Part shown: one piece after another, positions 6,531 through 11,665 of the stretch
Layout: the number at the start of each line of letters is the position of its first letter
Position numbering within the stretch: position 1 is the stretch's first letter
DNA from: Myxococcales bacterium
GTDB taxonomy: Bacteria; Myxococcota_A; Polyangia; Palsa-1104
DNA length: 11,665 nucleotides
NCBI GenBank assembly: GCA_023248835.1
Contig: JAHFDU010000003.1
Span: 2,433 to 14,097, forward strand
Reading direction: 5' to 3'
Position numbers and translations under genes: made by a program
The notes under the pieces: model-generated
What the model was told of the DNA's origin: nothing
The model's input: the letters and a program-made list of their open reading frames with translations, nothing else
Databases searched by the model: none

Positions 6531-8861
6531 GCTCTCCGCTCCCTCTCCCGCTGGCGGGAGAGGGTCGGCGTGAGCGTGAGCGTGAGCGTGAGCGTGAGCG
6601 TGAGCGTGAGCGTGAGCGTGAGCGTGAGCGTGAGCGTGAGCGTGTACTGTCACAATTGCGTTGTAGTCGGGTTCGCCGGAAGCCGGGTCGTAGGCGCGAC
6701 TCAGCAGGCAATTGGCTTCGGGCCAAAAAGCCTGCAGATTTTTGTTACGACAGGGCCCAATGCGAGCGATTGCTCGCATTTCCCCGGCCTCCGACTTGAG
6801 TAGCACTTGCGCGCCTTCGCTTATTCCCAGCGTGTCGAGGTCGGCTTTGGCGAACAGCACCTCTTCACGCCTGCCGCGGGTGATTGGGTCGCGTTTGCCG
6901 TAGGTCATCGAGTTGAACTGCTTGCCGCGGCGGGTGGTCAGTACAAATTTTCCGTCGGGCAGGTCGCGGTAGCGCGACGGAATTTCCACCACCGAAAACT
7001 GCGCCCGCCCTTGCGGCATGTGGGGGAAGCCGTTTTGCCCGAGACGCGCGCCACCCCACTGCACGAACTGTCCCTCGTGGTCGAGCTTTTCGATGCCGGC
7101 GTACAGCGGCATCAGTGCGCCCATTTCTTGTCGCACTTCAGCGGCCGATTCGTAGGCAAACAGATCGGCGCGCTCAGGCTTGAGCGCACGCCCGATCAGC
7201 GTCGGAATCTGCCACTCGGCGCGTGCTTCGCCAATGCGGACGCCATCGGGATCATCGATCGCCGGCGAATAGCGAATGCGCCTTTCGGTCGAGGTCGAAG
7301 TGCCGCCCGATTCGTAGCGAGTCTGCGCTGGCAGCACCAGCACCATCTCCTGTGCGTCGACCAGCGTCGAAGTGTTGAGCACGATGTCTTGATGGATGCG
7401 CACGCGCGGACGAGAGAGCCCAAGTCGGGCATTTTCCGGATCGGGCATGGTTTGCAAAAAATTGCCGCCGATCAGGTAAAGCAAATCCATTGCGCCTTCG
7501 GCCGAGCGATCGAGCGCGTGCGCAGCCCGCAAACCGCGCGTGTGCGGAATCGGATGGCGCCAAGCCTCTTCAAATTTATTGCAATTCTCCTCGGTGATGT
7601 CGATCGCACCCGGCAGTTTGTCGGCGTCAACGCCACATTCGGCGGTGCCCTGCACGCCGGAGTGACCGCGAATCGGCAGGATGCCGCATTTTTCGCGGCC
7701 GATCATGCCGCGCGCCAGGCAAAGATTTACAATCATCCGAACATTATCAACGCCAAACGTATACTGCGTCAGCCCCATCGAGTAGAGCAGCACTGCGCTC
7801 TTGGCTTTGCCGTACAGGCTGGCGAGGTGTTCGATCTCTGGCTTGGTCACACCCGCGCTGTCGACGATCTCAGGCCAGGAGAGCGCTTGGAGTCTGCCGC
7901 GCAAGACTTCTGCGCCGCTACAGCGTTCGGCAATAAATTTTTTGTCAAACCCATTTTTCTCGTCGAGTGCCTTGAGCACGCCATACATAAACGCGACGTC
8001 GCCGCCCGGCTTCACCGCAACAAAGTCGTCGCATAGTTTGGTGCCCCACAGCGCCGACGATGCCACCGACGGCACCCAGTAGCGCTCGAGCGCCGGTTCG
8101 CGAAACGGATTGATCACCACAATCCGCGTTCCTTGCTGTTTGGCAAAATGCAGGTATTTCATCGTCACTGGTTGGTTGTTGGCCAGATCGGTGCCGAACA
8201 GCAAAAGCAGATTGGTGCCTATGAGATCCGACAACGAGCAGGTGGGCGCGCCCCAGCCGATGGTGGCCTTGAGACCGGTCGACGAAGCGGCATGACAGAG
8301 ACGGGCGCAGCTGTCGATGTGCGGCGTGCCGAAAATGCGCCCGAGTTTCTGCAGCGCGTAGTAGGCCTCATTGGTCAGGCCGCGCGAGGAGACAAAAAAC
8401 GCAGCGCGCTCGGGATCGGTTTTTGAAAACGCATCGCGGCACAGCTTGAGCGCCTCAGGCCAGCCGATTTTTTGGAAACCCGCATCCCCCGGCCGGCGCA
8501 GAAGCGGCGCTGGCACCCGTCCGAGCTGGTGCAGCTGTTCATTGGAGAGCTGGCGCAACCTGGAAATGTTCTCTAGCGCGCGATCAGGAATCGGCCCCAT
8601 GGTGTTGAGTTGCAACAGGCCGAGTCGGGTGAGGCAGAGATGGGTACCGGCGATGACGTCGTCGCGCAGCCCGCGCGGACCGAGCGAACAGCCGTCGCAG
8701 ACACCGTGGCGCAATATGCGCAGCGCATAGCGAAAGCGCCCGCGGTTTTGCCAGGCGATGCGCAACATCTCGCGGTAGTGGTGCTGCTTGGTGACCAGTA
8801 AACCGAACGGAACGACGTACTGCAAGAAGCGCCAGACGCGCAAAGACAGCCGCTTGAGCAT
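6498..8861 (-). CDS. Molybdopterin oxidoreductase, FdhF/YdeP type, with His-Ala tail
   Basis: The 787-residue protein resembles the catalytic subunit of formate dehydrogenase H and the YdeP family. Aligned by eye, CARLCHAAS at 185-193 matches the active-site segment of FdhF, with Cys189 where FdhF has selenocysteine and His190 following. PIRGHSGVQG at 396-405 matches the conserved Arg segment. Near the N-terminus C55, C58 and C76 could bind an iron-sulfur cluster, but the fourth cysteine of the classic motif is not evident. No twin-Arg signal is seen, so it is probably cytoplasmic. The family-like end is about residue 738 (PDYNAIVTV). After it come 13 His-Ala dipeptides (740-765) and 22 residues read from repeat DNA and from the opposite strand of the vWA gene. 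No electron-transfer or cofactor gene lies nearby. The substrate is unknown; formate is only one possibility. Confidence 0.88.
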   Translation of the reverse strand: MLKRLSLRVWRFLQYVVPFGLLVTKQHHYREMLRIAWQNRGRFRYALRILRHGVCDGCSLGPRGLRDDVIAGTHLCLTRLGLLQLNTMGPIPDRALENISRLRQLSNEQLHQLGRVPAPLLRRPGDAGFQKIGWPEALKLCRDAFSKTDPERAAFFVSSRGLTNEAYYALQKLGRIFGTPHIDSCARLCHAASSTGLKATIGWGAPTCSLSDLIGTNLLLLFGTDLANNQPVTMKYLHFAKQQGTRIVVINPFREPALERYWVPSVASSALWGTKLCDDFVAVKPGGDVAFMYGVLKALDEKNGFDKKFIAERCSGAEVLRGRLQALSWPEIVDSAGVTKPEIEHLASLYGKAKSAVLLYSMGLTQYTFGVDNVRMIVNLCLARGMIGREKCGILPIRGHSGVQGTAECGVDADKLPGAIDITEENCNKFEEAWRHPIPHTRGLRAAHALDRSAEGAMDLLYLIGGNFLQTMPDPENARLGLSRPRVRIHQDIVLNTSTLVDAQEMVLVLPAQTRYESGGTSTSTERRIRYSPAIDDPDGVRIGEARAEWQIPTLIGRALKPERADLFAYESAAEVRQEMGALMPLYAGIEKLDHEGQFVQWGGARLGQNGFPHMPQGRAQFSVVEIPSRYRDLPDGKFVLTTRRGKQFNSMTYGKRDPITRGRREEVLFAKADLDTLGISEGAQVLLKSEAGEMRAIARIGPCRNKNLQAFWPEANCLLSRAYDPASGEPDYNAIVTVHAHAHAHAHAHAHAHAHAHAHAHAHADPLPPAGEGAESSTGLNDTRRD
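6541..6564. repeat. REP-like hairpin
   Basis: CCCTCTCCCGC (6541-6551) and GCGGGAGAGGG (6554-6564) form a perfect 11-bp inverted repeat around TG. Sequences of this CCCTCTCCC...GGGAGAGGG form are common dispersed intergenic palindromes in proteobacterial genomes, and translation of such copies gives the familiar peptide PLPPAGEG, seen here in the oxidoreductase tail. It lies between the convergent genes and may also serve as a bidirectional transcription barrier, though there is no T-run. Confidence 0.7.
6568..6644. repeat. Hexanucleotide tandem array (TGAGCG)n
   Basis: Twelve perfect TGAGCG copies occupy 6571-6642, with partial units at both ends, for 77 bp in all. On the minus strand it reads CAC GCT, encoding the His-Ala tail of the oxidoreductase. 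The array begins four bases after the REP-like hairpin (6541-6564), in the position where such elements typically continue with GGCGTGAGGG-like sequence, so it probably grew from that flank by slippage. Because the unit is six bases, gain or loss of copies keeps the frame. The lack of any base substitution suggests recent expansion. Confidence 0.95.
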
Positions 8862-8902
8862 GACCGCTTTTTACCACACCGAAATGAATTTCAGCCCGAT
8901 CG

Positions 8903-8922
8903 TCCTGAGCCTTGTCGAAGGA
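8903..8922. repeat. Dispersed repeat-like motif (TCCTGAGC..TCGAAGGA)
   Basis: The 20-bp sequence starts TCCTGAGC and ends TCGAAGGA, an imperfect palindrome. It matches by memory a short intergenic repeat common in many bacterial genomes, whose accidental translation gives peptides like SFDKAQDD. It sits in the 96-bp gap between the oxidoreductase and the divergent AI-2E family gene. No clear promoter for either gene could be picked out around it. Confidence 0.55.
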
Positions 8923-8957
8923 TTGCCAAACCACGGTCGGTCGCGTTAGCGTCACGC

Positions 8958-10019
8958 ATGGACTCGGAGCGTTCGCACTGGACTTTCGCGTTGCTGTTCG
9001 CTGTTGCTTTGGGGTTGACCGGCTTTGTGGTTTGGCCGTTTCGCGGACCGCTGCTGCTGGCAGTGGTGCTCGCCAGCGTACTGCAATCGACCCATCTTGC
9101 GCTCACCGCGCTTTTGCGCGGGCGGGAGACGGTTTCGGCCAGCCTGGTAACGTTTGCGGTGTTTGTCACCATCGTTGGGCCGCTGGCGGCAATCGTTGCG
9201 TTCGTCGCCGGACAGGTCGGCAGCGGCGTCGCGTTTGTTCGCAGCCAACTTGGCGGCGAAACGGTTTCGGATCTTGAGCACGGCACGCTCTCACCGCACG
9301 GCCGCGAGCTGGTTGATCGAACGCTTGCGACCTTACATCTTTCACGTTCGCAACTGGAGGAGTTCGCGCGGCACGCTGCTTCTACCGCCGAAGCGGCGAC
9401 ACATACGGTCATTGGCGCTTCTTCGCGCGCGGCGTTTTTTTTGGTGGTGATGCTGGTGGCTTTTTTCTTTTTTCTGATTGAGGGTGAACGGCTGTCACGC
9501 TGGCTGTGGCGGCTGTCGCCGCTTGCCGAAACCCAAACCCGCGAACTGTTCGACGAGTTTCAAAATGTCTCTCGTGCCTCGCTGCTAGGGGCCGGCGCTG
9601 CCGCACTGTTCCAAGCGGTGCTGGCGAGCGTTGGTTTCCTGCTCTCTGGTTTGCCCCATCCGCTGTTCTTCGGTCTGCTCACTCTGTTTGCGTCGTTCAT
9701 TCCGGTGGTCGGCACCGTGCTGGTGTGGCTACCGAGCGGCGCCTATCTTTGGTTCACCGGCCATCATGGCAGCGCGATCTTGCTCGGCGTGTGGTGCGCG
9801 GTTTTTGTCGTCGGTGCTGAACATGTCGGCAAGCCTTTTCTGCTGCGGCTGATCATGCGCGGCGGTTCGGGCGAGATGCACACCGGCTTGGTTTTTTTGG
9901 CGCTGCTCGGCGGCATCGAAATGTTTGGCCTGATTGGCCTGGTCTTGGGCCCGCTCATTGTGGCTTTTCTCTTAGCGATGCTACGCATGTACGAAAGAGA
10001 CTACCGACAAACGACTTGA
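8958..10019 (+). CDS. AI-2E family transporter (UPF0118)
   Basis: The 353-residue integral membrane protein has the family layout. Hydrophobic segments lie near 10-27, 30-44, 62-86, 158-175, 207-230, 235-260, 272-290 and 308-345. A soluble amphipathic loop spans about 90-155. Signature stretches are FIPVVGTVLVWLPSGAYLW at 248-266 and GGIEMFGLIGLVLGP at 318-332. The length is typical of the family. Members include the E. coli AI-2 exporter TqsA, but others move different substrates, including ions, so AI-2 export should not be assumed. The ATG at 8958 is followed directly by the expected N-terminal helices; no strong ribosome site is visible. It is divergent from the oxidoreductase and followed by 73 bp before the MNT gene. 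Confidence 0.88.
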   Translation: MDSERSHWTFALLFAVALGLTGFVVWPFRGPLLLAVVLASVLQSTHLALTALLRGRETVSASLVTFAVFVTIVGPLAAIVAFVAGQVGSGVAFVRSQLGGETVSDLEHGTLSPHGRELVDRTLATLHLSRSQLEEFARHAASTAEAATHTVIGASSRAAFFLVVMLVAFFFFLIEGERLSRWLWRLSPLAETQTRELFDEFQNVSRASLLGAGAAALFQAVLASVGFLLSGLPHPLFFGLLTLFASFIPVVGTVLVWLPSGAYLWFTGHHGSAILLGVWCAVFVVGAEHVGKPFLLRLIMRGGSGEMHTGLVFLALLGGIEMFGLIGLVLGPLIVAFLLAMLRMYERDYRQTT

Positions 10020-10078
10020 CCAGCGTCGCTGTGGAAAATTGATCGACCCAAAAAACCAAAGAGATCCAAATTTTCCGG

Positions 10079-10084
10079 TATACT
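10079..10084 (+). promoter_or_regulatory. Possible -10 box for the MNT gene
   Basis: TATACT lies eight bases before the ATG at 10093. If used, transcription would start about at the start codon, giving a leaderless message, which fits the absence of a Shine-Dalgarno sequence. No -35 match lies 16-18 bp upstream (that stretch reads CCAAAG), so support is weak. Confidence 0.25.
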
Positions 10085-10092
10085 TCGTTGTC

Positions 10093-10386
10093 ATGCAACG
10101 CGCAGAAATCATCGCCGCGCTTGCCGCCCGCCGGGACGAAATTGTTCGCCGTTTTGGCGTGCGCTCGCTCTCGCTTTTTGGCTCCGTCGCCCGTGACGAA
10201 GCACGTCCTGACAGTGACCTCGACGTTTTGGTTGAGTTCGACGGTCCGACGACTTTTGACGGCCACATGGGGCTGCTCGCTTATCTCGAAGATTTGCTTG
10301 GCCGTCGCGTCGACGTTCTCACCGCCAAAGGCATCAAGCCTCGGCTGCGAACGCTGATCATGAAGGACCTCATCCGTGTCGCGTGA
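10093..10386 (+). CDS. MNT-type nucleotidyltransferase (antitoxin of a HEPN/MNT pair)
   Basis: The 97-residue protein is a complete minimal nucleotidyltransferase. It has the motif GSVARDEARPDSDLDVLVEF at 30-49, with catalytic Asp42 and Asp44, and a third carboxylate Asp74 in GRRVDVL. In studied pairs such as Shewanella MntA-HepT, this protein neutralises a HEPN ribonuclease by adding AMP groups to it. I chose the ATG at 10093; an in-frame TTG at 10039 would add 18 residues that do not look like the family. The start of a HEPN-type frame overlaps its last 11 bases, as is usual for this pair, but that partner is broken. The gene seems intact and could still act on another HEPN protein, or be a relic. 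Confidence 0.85.
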   Translation: MQRAEIIAALAARRDEIVRRFGVRSLSLFGSVARDEARPDSDLDVLVEFDGPTTFDGHMGLLAYLEDLLGRRVDVLTAKGIKPRLRTLIMKDLIRVA

Positions 10387-10447
10387 CCCGCTCCTGTACA
10401 TCTTATCTCCGAATTGCGCCCACTTCTCGACGACAGCGCTTGAATAG
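10376..10447 (+). pseudogene. Truncated HEPN/DUF86 toxin remnant
   Basis: A GTG at 10376 overlaps the end of the MNT gene and opens a frame beginning VSRDPLLYI. This matches the typical N-terminus of DUF86 HEPN toxins (M-x-RDPLLYLEDI). From about codon 10 the similarity stops, and the frame ends at TAG 10445 after 23 codons. Full-length members are about 110-140 residues and carry an R-x4-6-H ribonuclease motif, which is wholly missing here. I checked the other two plus frames just downstream and saw no continuation, so this looks like a deletion rather than a single frameshift. Recognition rests on a short match plus the strongly typical gene order. Confidence 0.65.
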
Positions 10448-10465
10448 AAGTATGTTTCTTGTCGG

Positions 10466-11254
10466 TTGTCAGCAACACCCGGTGTCGTCGTGCTGATCGC
10501 CGAGAGCTTTCGCCAACGTCGTTTGATCGGACGCCTTGATCGAGGCGCAGAGATCGGAGCCTCACTTGCCGATGTGTGCCGCCAGAAAAATGTGCGCTGT
10601 GCCGAGGTGCGCGCGATAGGTCAGCTCGAGAACGTCGTGGTCAGCCACTACGATGCCAAAGCGCAGCGTTTTTTGGCGCCGCAGCGATTCGACTCCGCCT
10701 TCGAGCTGCTTTCACTTGTCGGAAACGTCAGCGAACAAGAGGGCAAGCTGCAGCTGTCGGCGCACTTAACGCTGAGCCGCGCCCGCGACAGCGGCATTGA
10801 GCTCATCGGCGGTCGACTGGTGTCGGCGCGGGTGTTGGCGGTGGAATTTGTGATCGAGACGATGGATGATCTGCTGCTGCGTCGCAGCCGTCATGCTGGC
10901 ACCGGGCTTGATTTGTGGAACGAAGCGATCGCGCTTGGAGAAAACCAGACAGCAGAAGTAGCGCCCGCAAGCGCGCAGGCCGCGCCCAGCTGGAAAGAGG
11001 TGCAAGCCGCCTCGCCACTCGCCGATCCTGGCCCTGCCGAAACGGCCAAAATCGATCGCCGGGTGGAAGCCGGCGACTTCATCGAACATCCCAAGTTTGG
11101 CCGCTGCCAGGTCGAACGCCTCGAGGGCGATTACGAATTCGTGCTGGTGCGACTGCGCAATCAGCGCTTGATTCGGTTGTCGCTCGACGTGCTCACTTTT
11201 GAGTGGATTGGCGAGGAGAGTGGCCACCAACTGTTTGCTGCGGTGGCTCAATAG
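10466..11254 (+). CDS. PPC/DUF296-domain protein with C-terminal beta-rich module
   Basis: The 262-residue product (from TTG 10466) has a PPC domain, the 'plants and prokaryotes conserved' PD1-like fold also found in AT-hook proteins, at about 13-140. Landmarks are GRLDRGAEIGASL (22-34), AIGQLENVVVSHYD (50-63), LVGNVS (84-89), LSAHLTL (97-103) and LIGGRLVSARVLAVEF (113-128). An Ala/Glu/Pro-rich linker (about 155-195) leads to a small module at 199-250 with AGDFIEHPKFGRCQVERLEG (202-221) and LIRLSLDVLTF (235-245). This looks like an SH3-like barrel related to DUF3553 or CarD-type modules. Function is unknown; oligomeric scaffolding or nucleic-acid binding is inference. The start is uncertain: TTG 10466 and GTG 10490 are the only usual candidates after the in-frame TAG at 10445, and neither has a clear ribosome site. 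Confidence 0.75.
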   Translation: MSATPGVVVLIAESFRQRRLIGRLDRGAEIGASLADVCRQKNVRCAEVRAIGQLENVVVSHYDAKAQRFLAPQRFDSAFELLSLVGNVSEQEGKLQLSAHLTLSRARDSGIELIGGRLVSARVLAVEFVIETMDDLLLRRSRHAGTGLDLWNEAIALGENQTAEVAPASAQAAPSWKEVQAASPLADPGPAETAKIDRRVEAGDFIEHPKFGRCQVERLEGDYEFVLVRLRNQRLIRLSLDVLTFEWIGEESGHQLFAAVAQ

Positions 11255-11411
11255 CGGCGAAACGTTTTGCTTGACAGCGATTGCAAACACGAAAATATGT
11301 CGGCGAATATTGTTTTTGAACGTATCGTCGTGAGCGCTGTGCCCACCAACCGATCCCGCCGGTGATCCATTTTGCTGTCATTGTGACTTAAGCCACTCAA
11401 TGGCCGTTTTT

Positions 11412-11429
11412 ACCAGTTTAACCAGTTTA
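11412..11429. repeat. Tandem 9-bp repeat ACCAGTTTA
   Basis: ACCAGTTTA occurs twice back to back, about 90-105 bp upstream of the lipoprotein start and just upstream of TTGACG. Direct repeats in this position can be activator sites; there is no further evidence. Confidence 0.35.
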
Positions 11430-11504
11430 TGGTTGACGCAGGCAGTAACTCAGGCTAAGCAGCCAGTGGTTTAAATTAATTAGAAGCGCACCGAACGCCA
11501 TGAG

Positions 11505-11510
11505 AAGGAG
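11505..11510 (+). promoter_or_regulatory. Ribosome binding site for the terminal lipoprotein gene
   Basis: AAGGAG lies six bases before the ATG at 11517. It is the best-spaced Shine-Dalgarno sequence in the window and fixes the start of the partial gene. Confidence 0.75.
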
Positions 11511-11516
11511 CTGCCA

Positions 11517-11665
11517 ATGACAAGAAATATTCGTCATCTTGTGCTCGTGCTCGGAATATTTGGCGGAGGTTGCACGCGGCCCTTGAATCAAGTTCCCAAT
11601 CCTCAGGGCGGTGGCGATGCCGCGGTTACAAGCAGTGACGGGGCGACTTTTTCCGACGCCGGGGC
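11517..11665 (+). CDS. Probable lipoprotein, N-terminal part only
   Basis: Only 49 complete codons are inside the window; the gene runs off the right edge. The N-terminus is MTRNIRHLVLVLGIFGGGC. It has basic residues, a hydrophobic core and a Cys at residue 19, the pattern of a lipoprotein signal peptide. The lipobox is loose, with Gly at -3 where Leu is usual. The following residues are rich in Gly, Ala, Asp, Ser and Thr (GGGDAAVTSSDGATFSDAG), a flexible linker common in exported lipoproteins of myxobacteria and relatives. A strong ribosome site and a long upstream region suggest it starts its own transcription unit. The function cannot be told from this fragment. Confidence 0.7.
   Translation, partial: MTRNIRHLVLVLGIFGGGCTRPLNQVPNPQGGGDAAVTSSDGATFSDAG

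Larger units (their letters stand above)
11255..11516. other. AT-richer intergenic region
   Basis: This 262-bp gap is the longest in the window and is visibly richer in A and T than its surroundings. A consensus -35 box, TTGACA at 11271-11276, is followed 17 bp later by AATATG, a poor -10. Another TTGACG at 11433-11438 has no good -10 at the usual distance; TTTAAATTAATTAG begins at 11470. A minus-strand frame of 62 codons crosses the left part but has no ribosome site or family match. The region probably holds the promoter of the downstream lipoprotein gene, but I cannot fix it. Confidence 0.4.

Noticed and set aside
6541..6644. Possible CRISPR array
   Set aside because: Units are six bases with no spacers; it is a simple tandem repeat beside a REP-like hairpin.
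6527..6799. Plus-strand frame encoding an Arg-Glu dipeptide repeat
   Set aside because: Pure translation of the hexamer array and its flanks, with no ribosome site.
6807..8036. Plus-strand open frame of 409 codons opposite the oxidoreductase
   Set aside because: The minus strand encodes recognisable molybdoenzyme motifs throughout; the plus product resembles no family.
8584..8955. Minus-strand frame of 123 codons starting across the 8903-8922 repeat
   Set aside because: Its N-terminus contains SFDKAQDD, the familiar accidental translation of this dispersed repeat, and the rest is a shadow of the oxidoreductase.
9955..10401. Minus-strand frame of 148 codons opposite the MNT gene
   Set aside because: The plus strand carries the full nucleotidyltransferase motif; the minus product has none.
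11193..11381. Minus-strand frame of 62 codons with a CxxC pair
   Set aside because: It overlaps the end of the PPC gene, lacks a ribosome site and resembles no family.

Overview
The window is GC-rich, densely coding bacterial DNA holding eight credible genes or gene fragments plus one broken gene. No rRNA, tRNA, phage, transposase or CRISPR array was seen. The gene mix suggests a deltaproteobacterium, perhaps Myxococcota: a HEAT/DUF349 repeat protein, a vWA lipoprotein with an Ig-like domain, a PPC-domain protein with an added C-terminal module, and a further lipoprotein with a Gly/Asp/Ala/Ser-rich start. This is inference from style; no marker gene settles the phylum.

Left part (1-4651). 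A 590-residue two-domain RNA methyltransferase lies on the minus strand (122-1894). It joins a TlyA-like 2'-O-methyltransferase domain without its S4 domain to a THUMP plus RlmL-like guanine-N2 methyltransferase. Only 26 bp away and divergent is an 86-residue protein of unknown function (1921-2181). It is followed by a large HEAT plus DUF349 protein (2267-4651) whose repeats keep an exact 77-residue period.

Middle part (4655-8957). After a perfect 14-bp palindrome comes a secreted vWA lipoprotein (4764-6530). It converges with, and overlaps by 33 bp, a molybdopterin oxidoreductase of the formate dehydrogenase H/YdeP type on the minus strand (6498-8861). The overlap exists because the oxidoreductase frame runs through a TGAGCG hexanucleotide array (6568-6644) and a REP-like hairpin (6541-6564), which adds a His-Ala dipeptide tail to the enzyme. 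A second dispersed-repeat-like motif (8903-8922) lies between this gene and the next.

Right part (8958-11665). An AI-2E family membrane protein (8958-10019) is followed by an orphan MNT nucleotidyltransferase antitoxin (10093-10386). The N-terminus of a HEPN/DUF86 toxin partner overlaps its end and is cut off after about nine recognisable codons (10376-10447). Next is a PPC/DUF296 protein with a C-terminal beta-rich module (10466-11254), then a 262-bp AT-richer intergenic region, then the start of a probable lipoprotein that runs off the window (11517-11665).

The genes do not form one evident pathway; this looks like ordinary chromosome with mixed functions. I see no convincing complete novel system. 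The points most worth checking are the methyltransferase fusion with a Lys-to-Arg change at a catalytic position, the repeat-derived His-Ala tail, and the decayed HEPN/MNT module.
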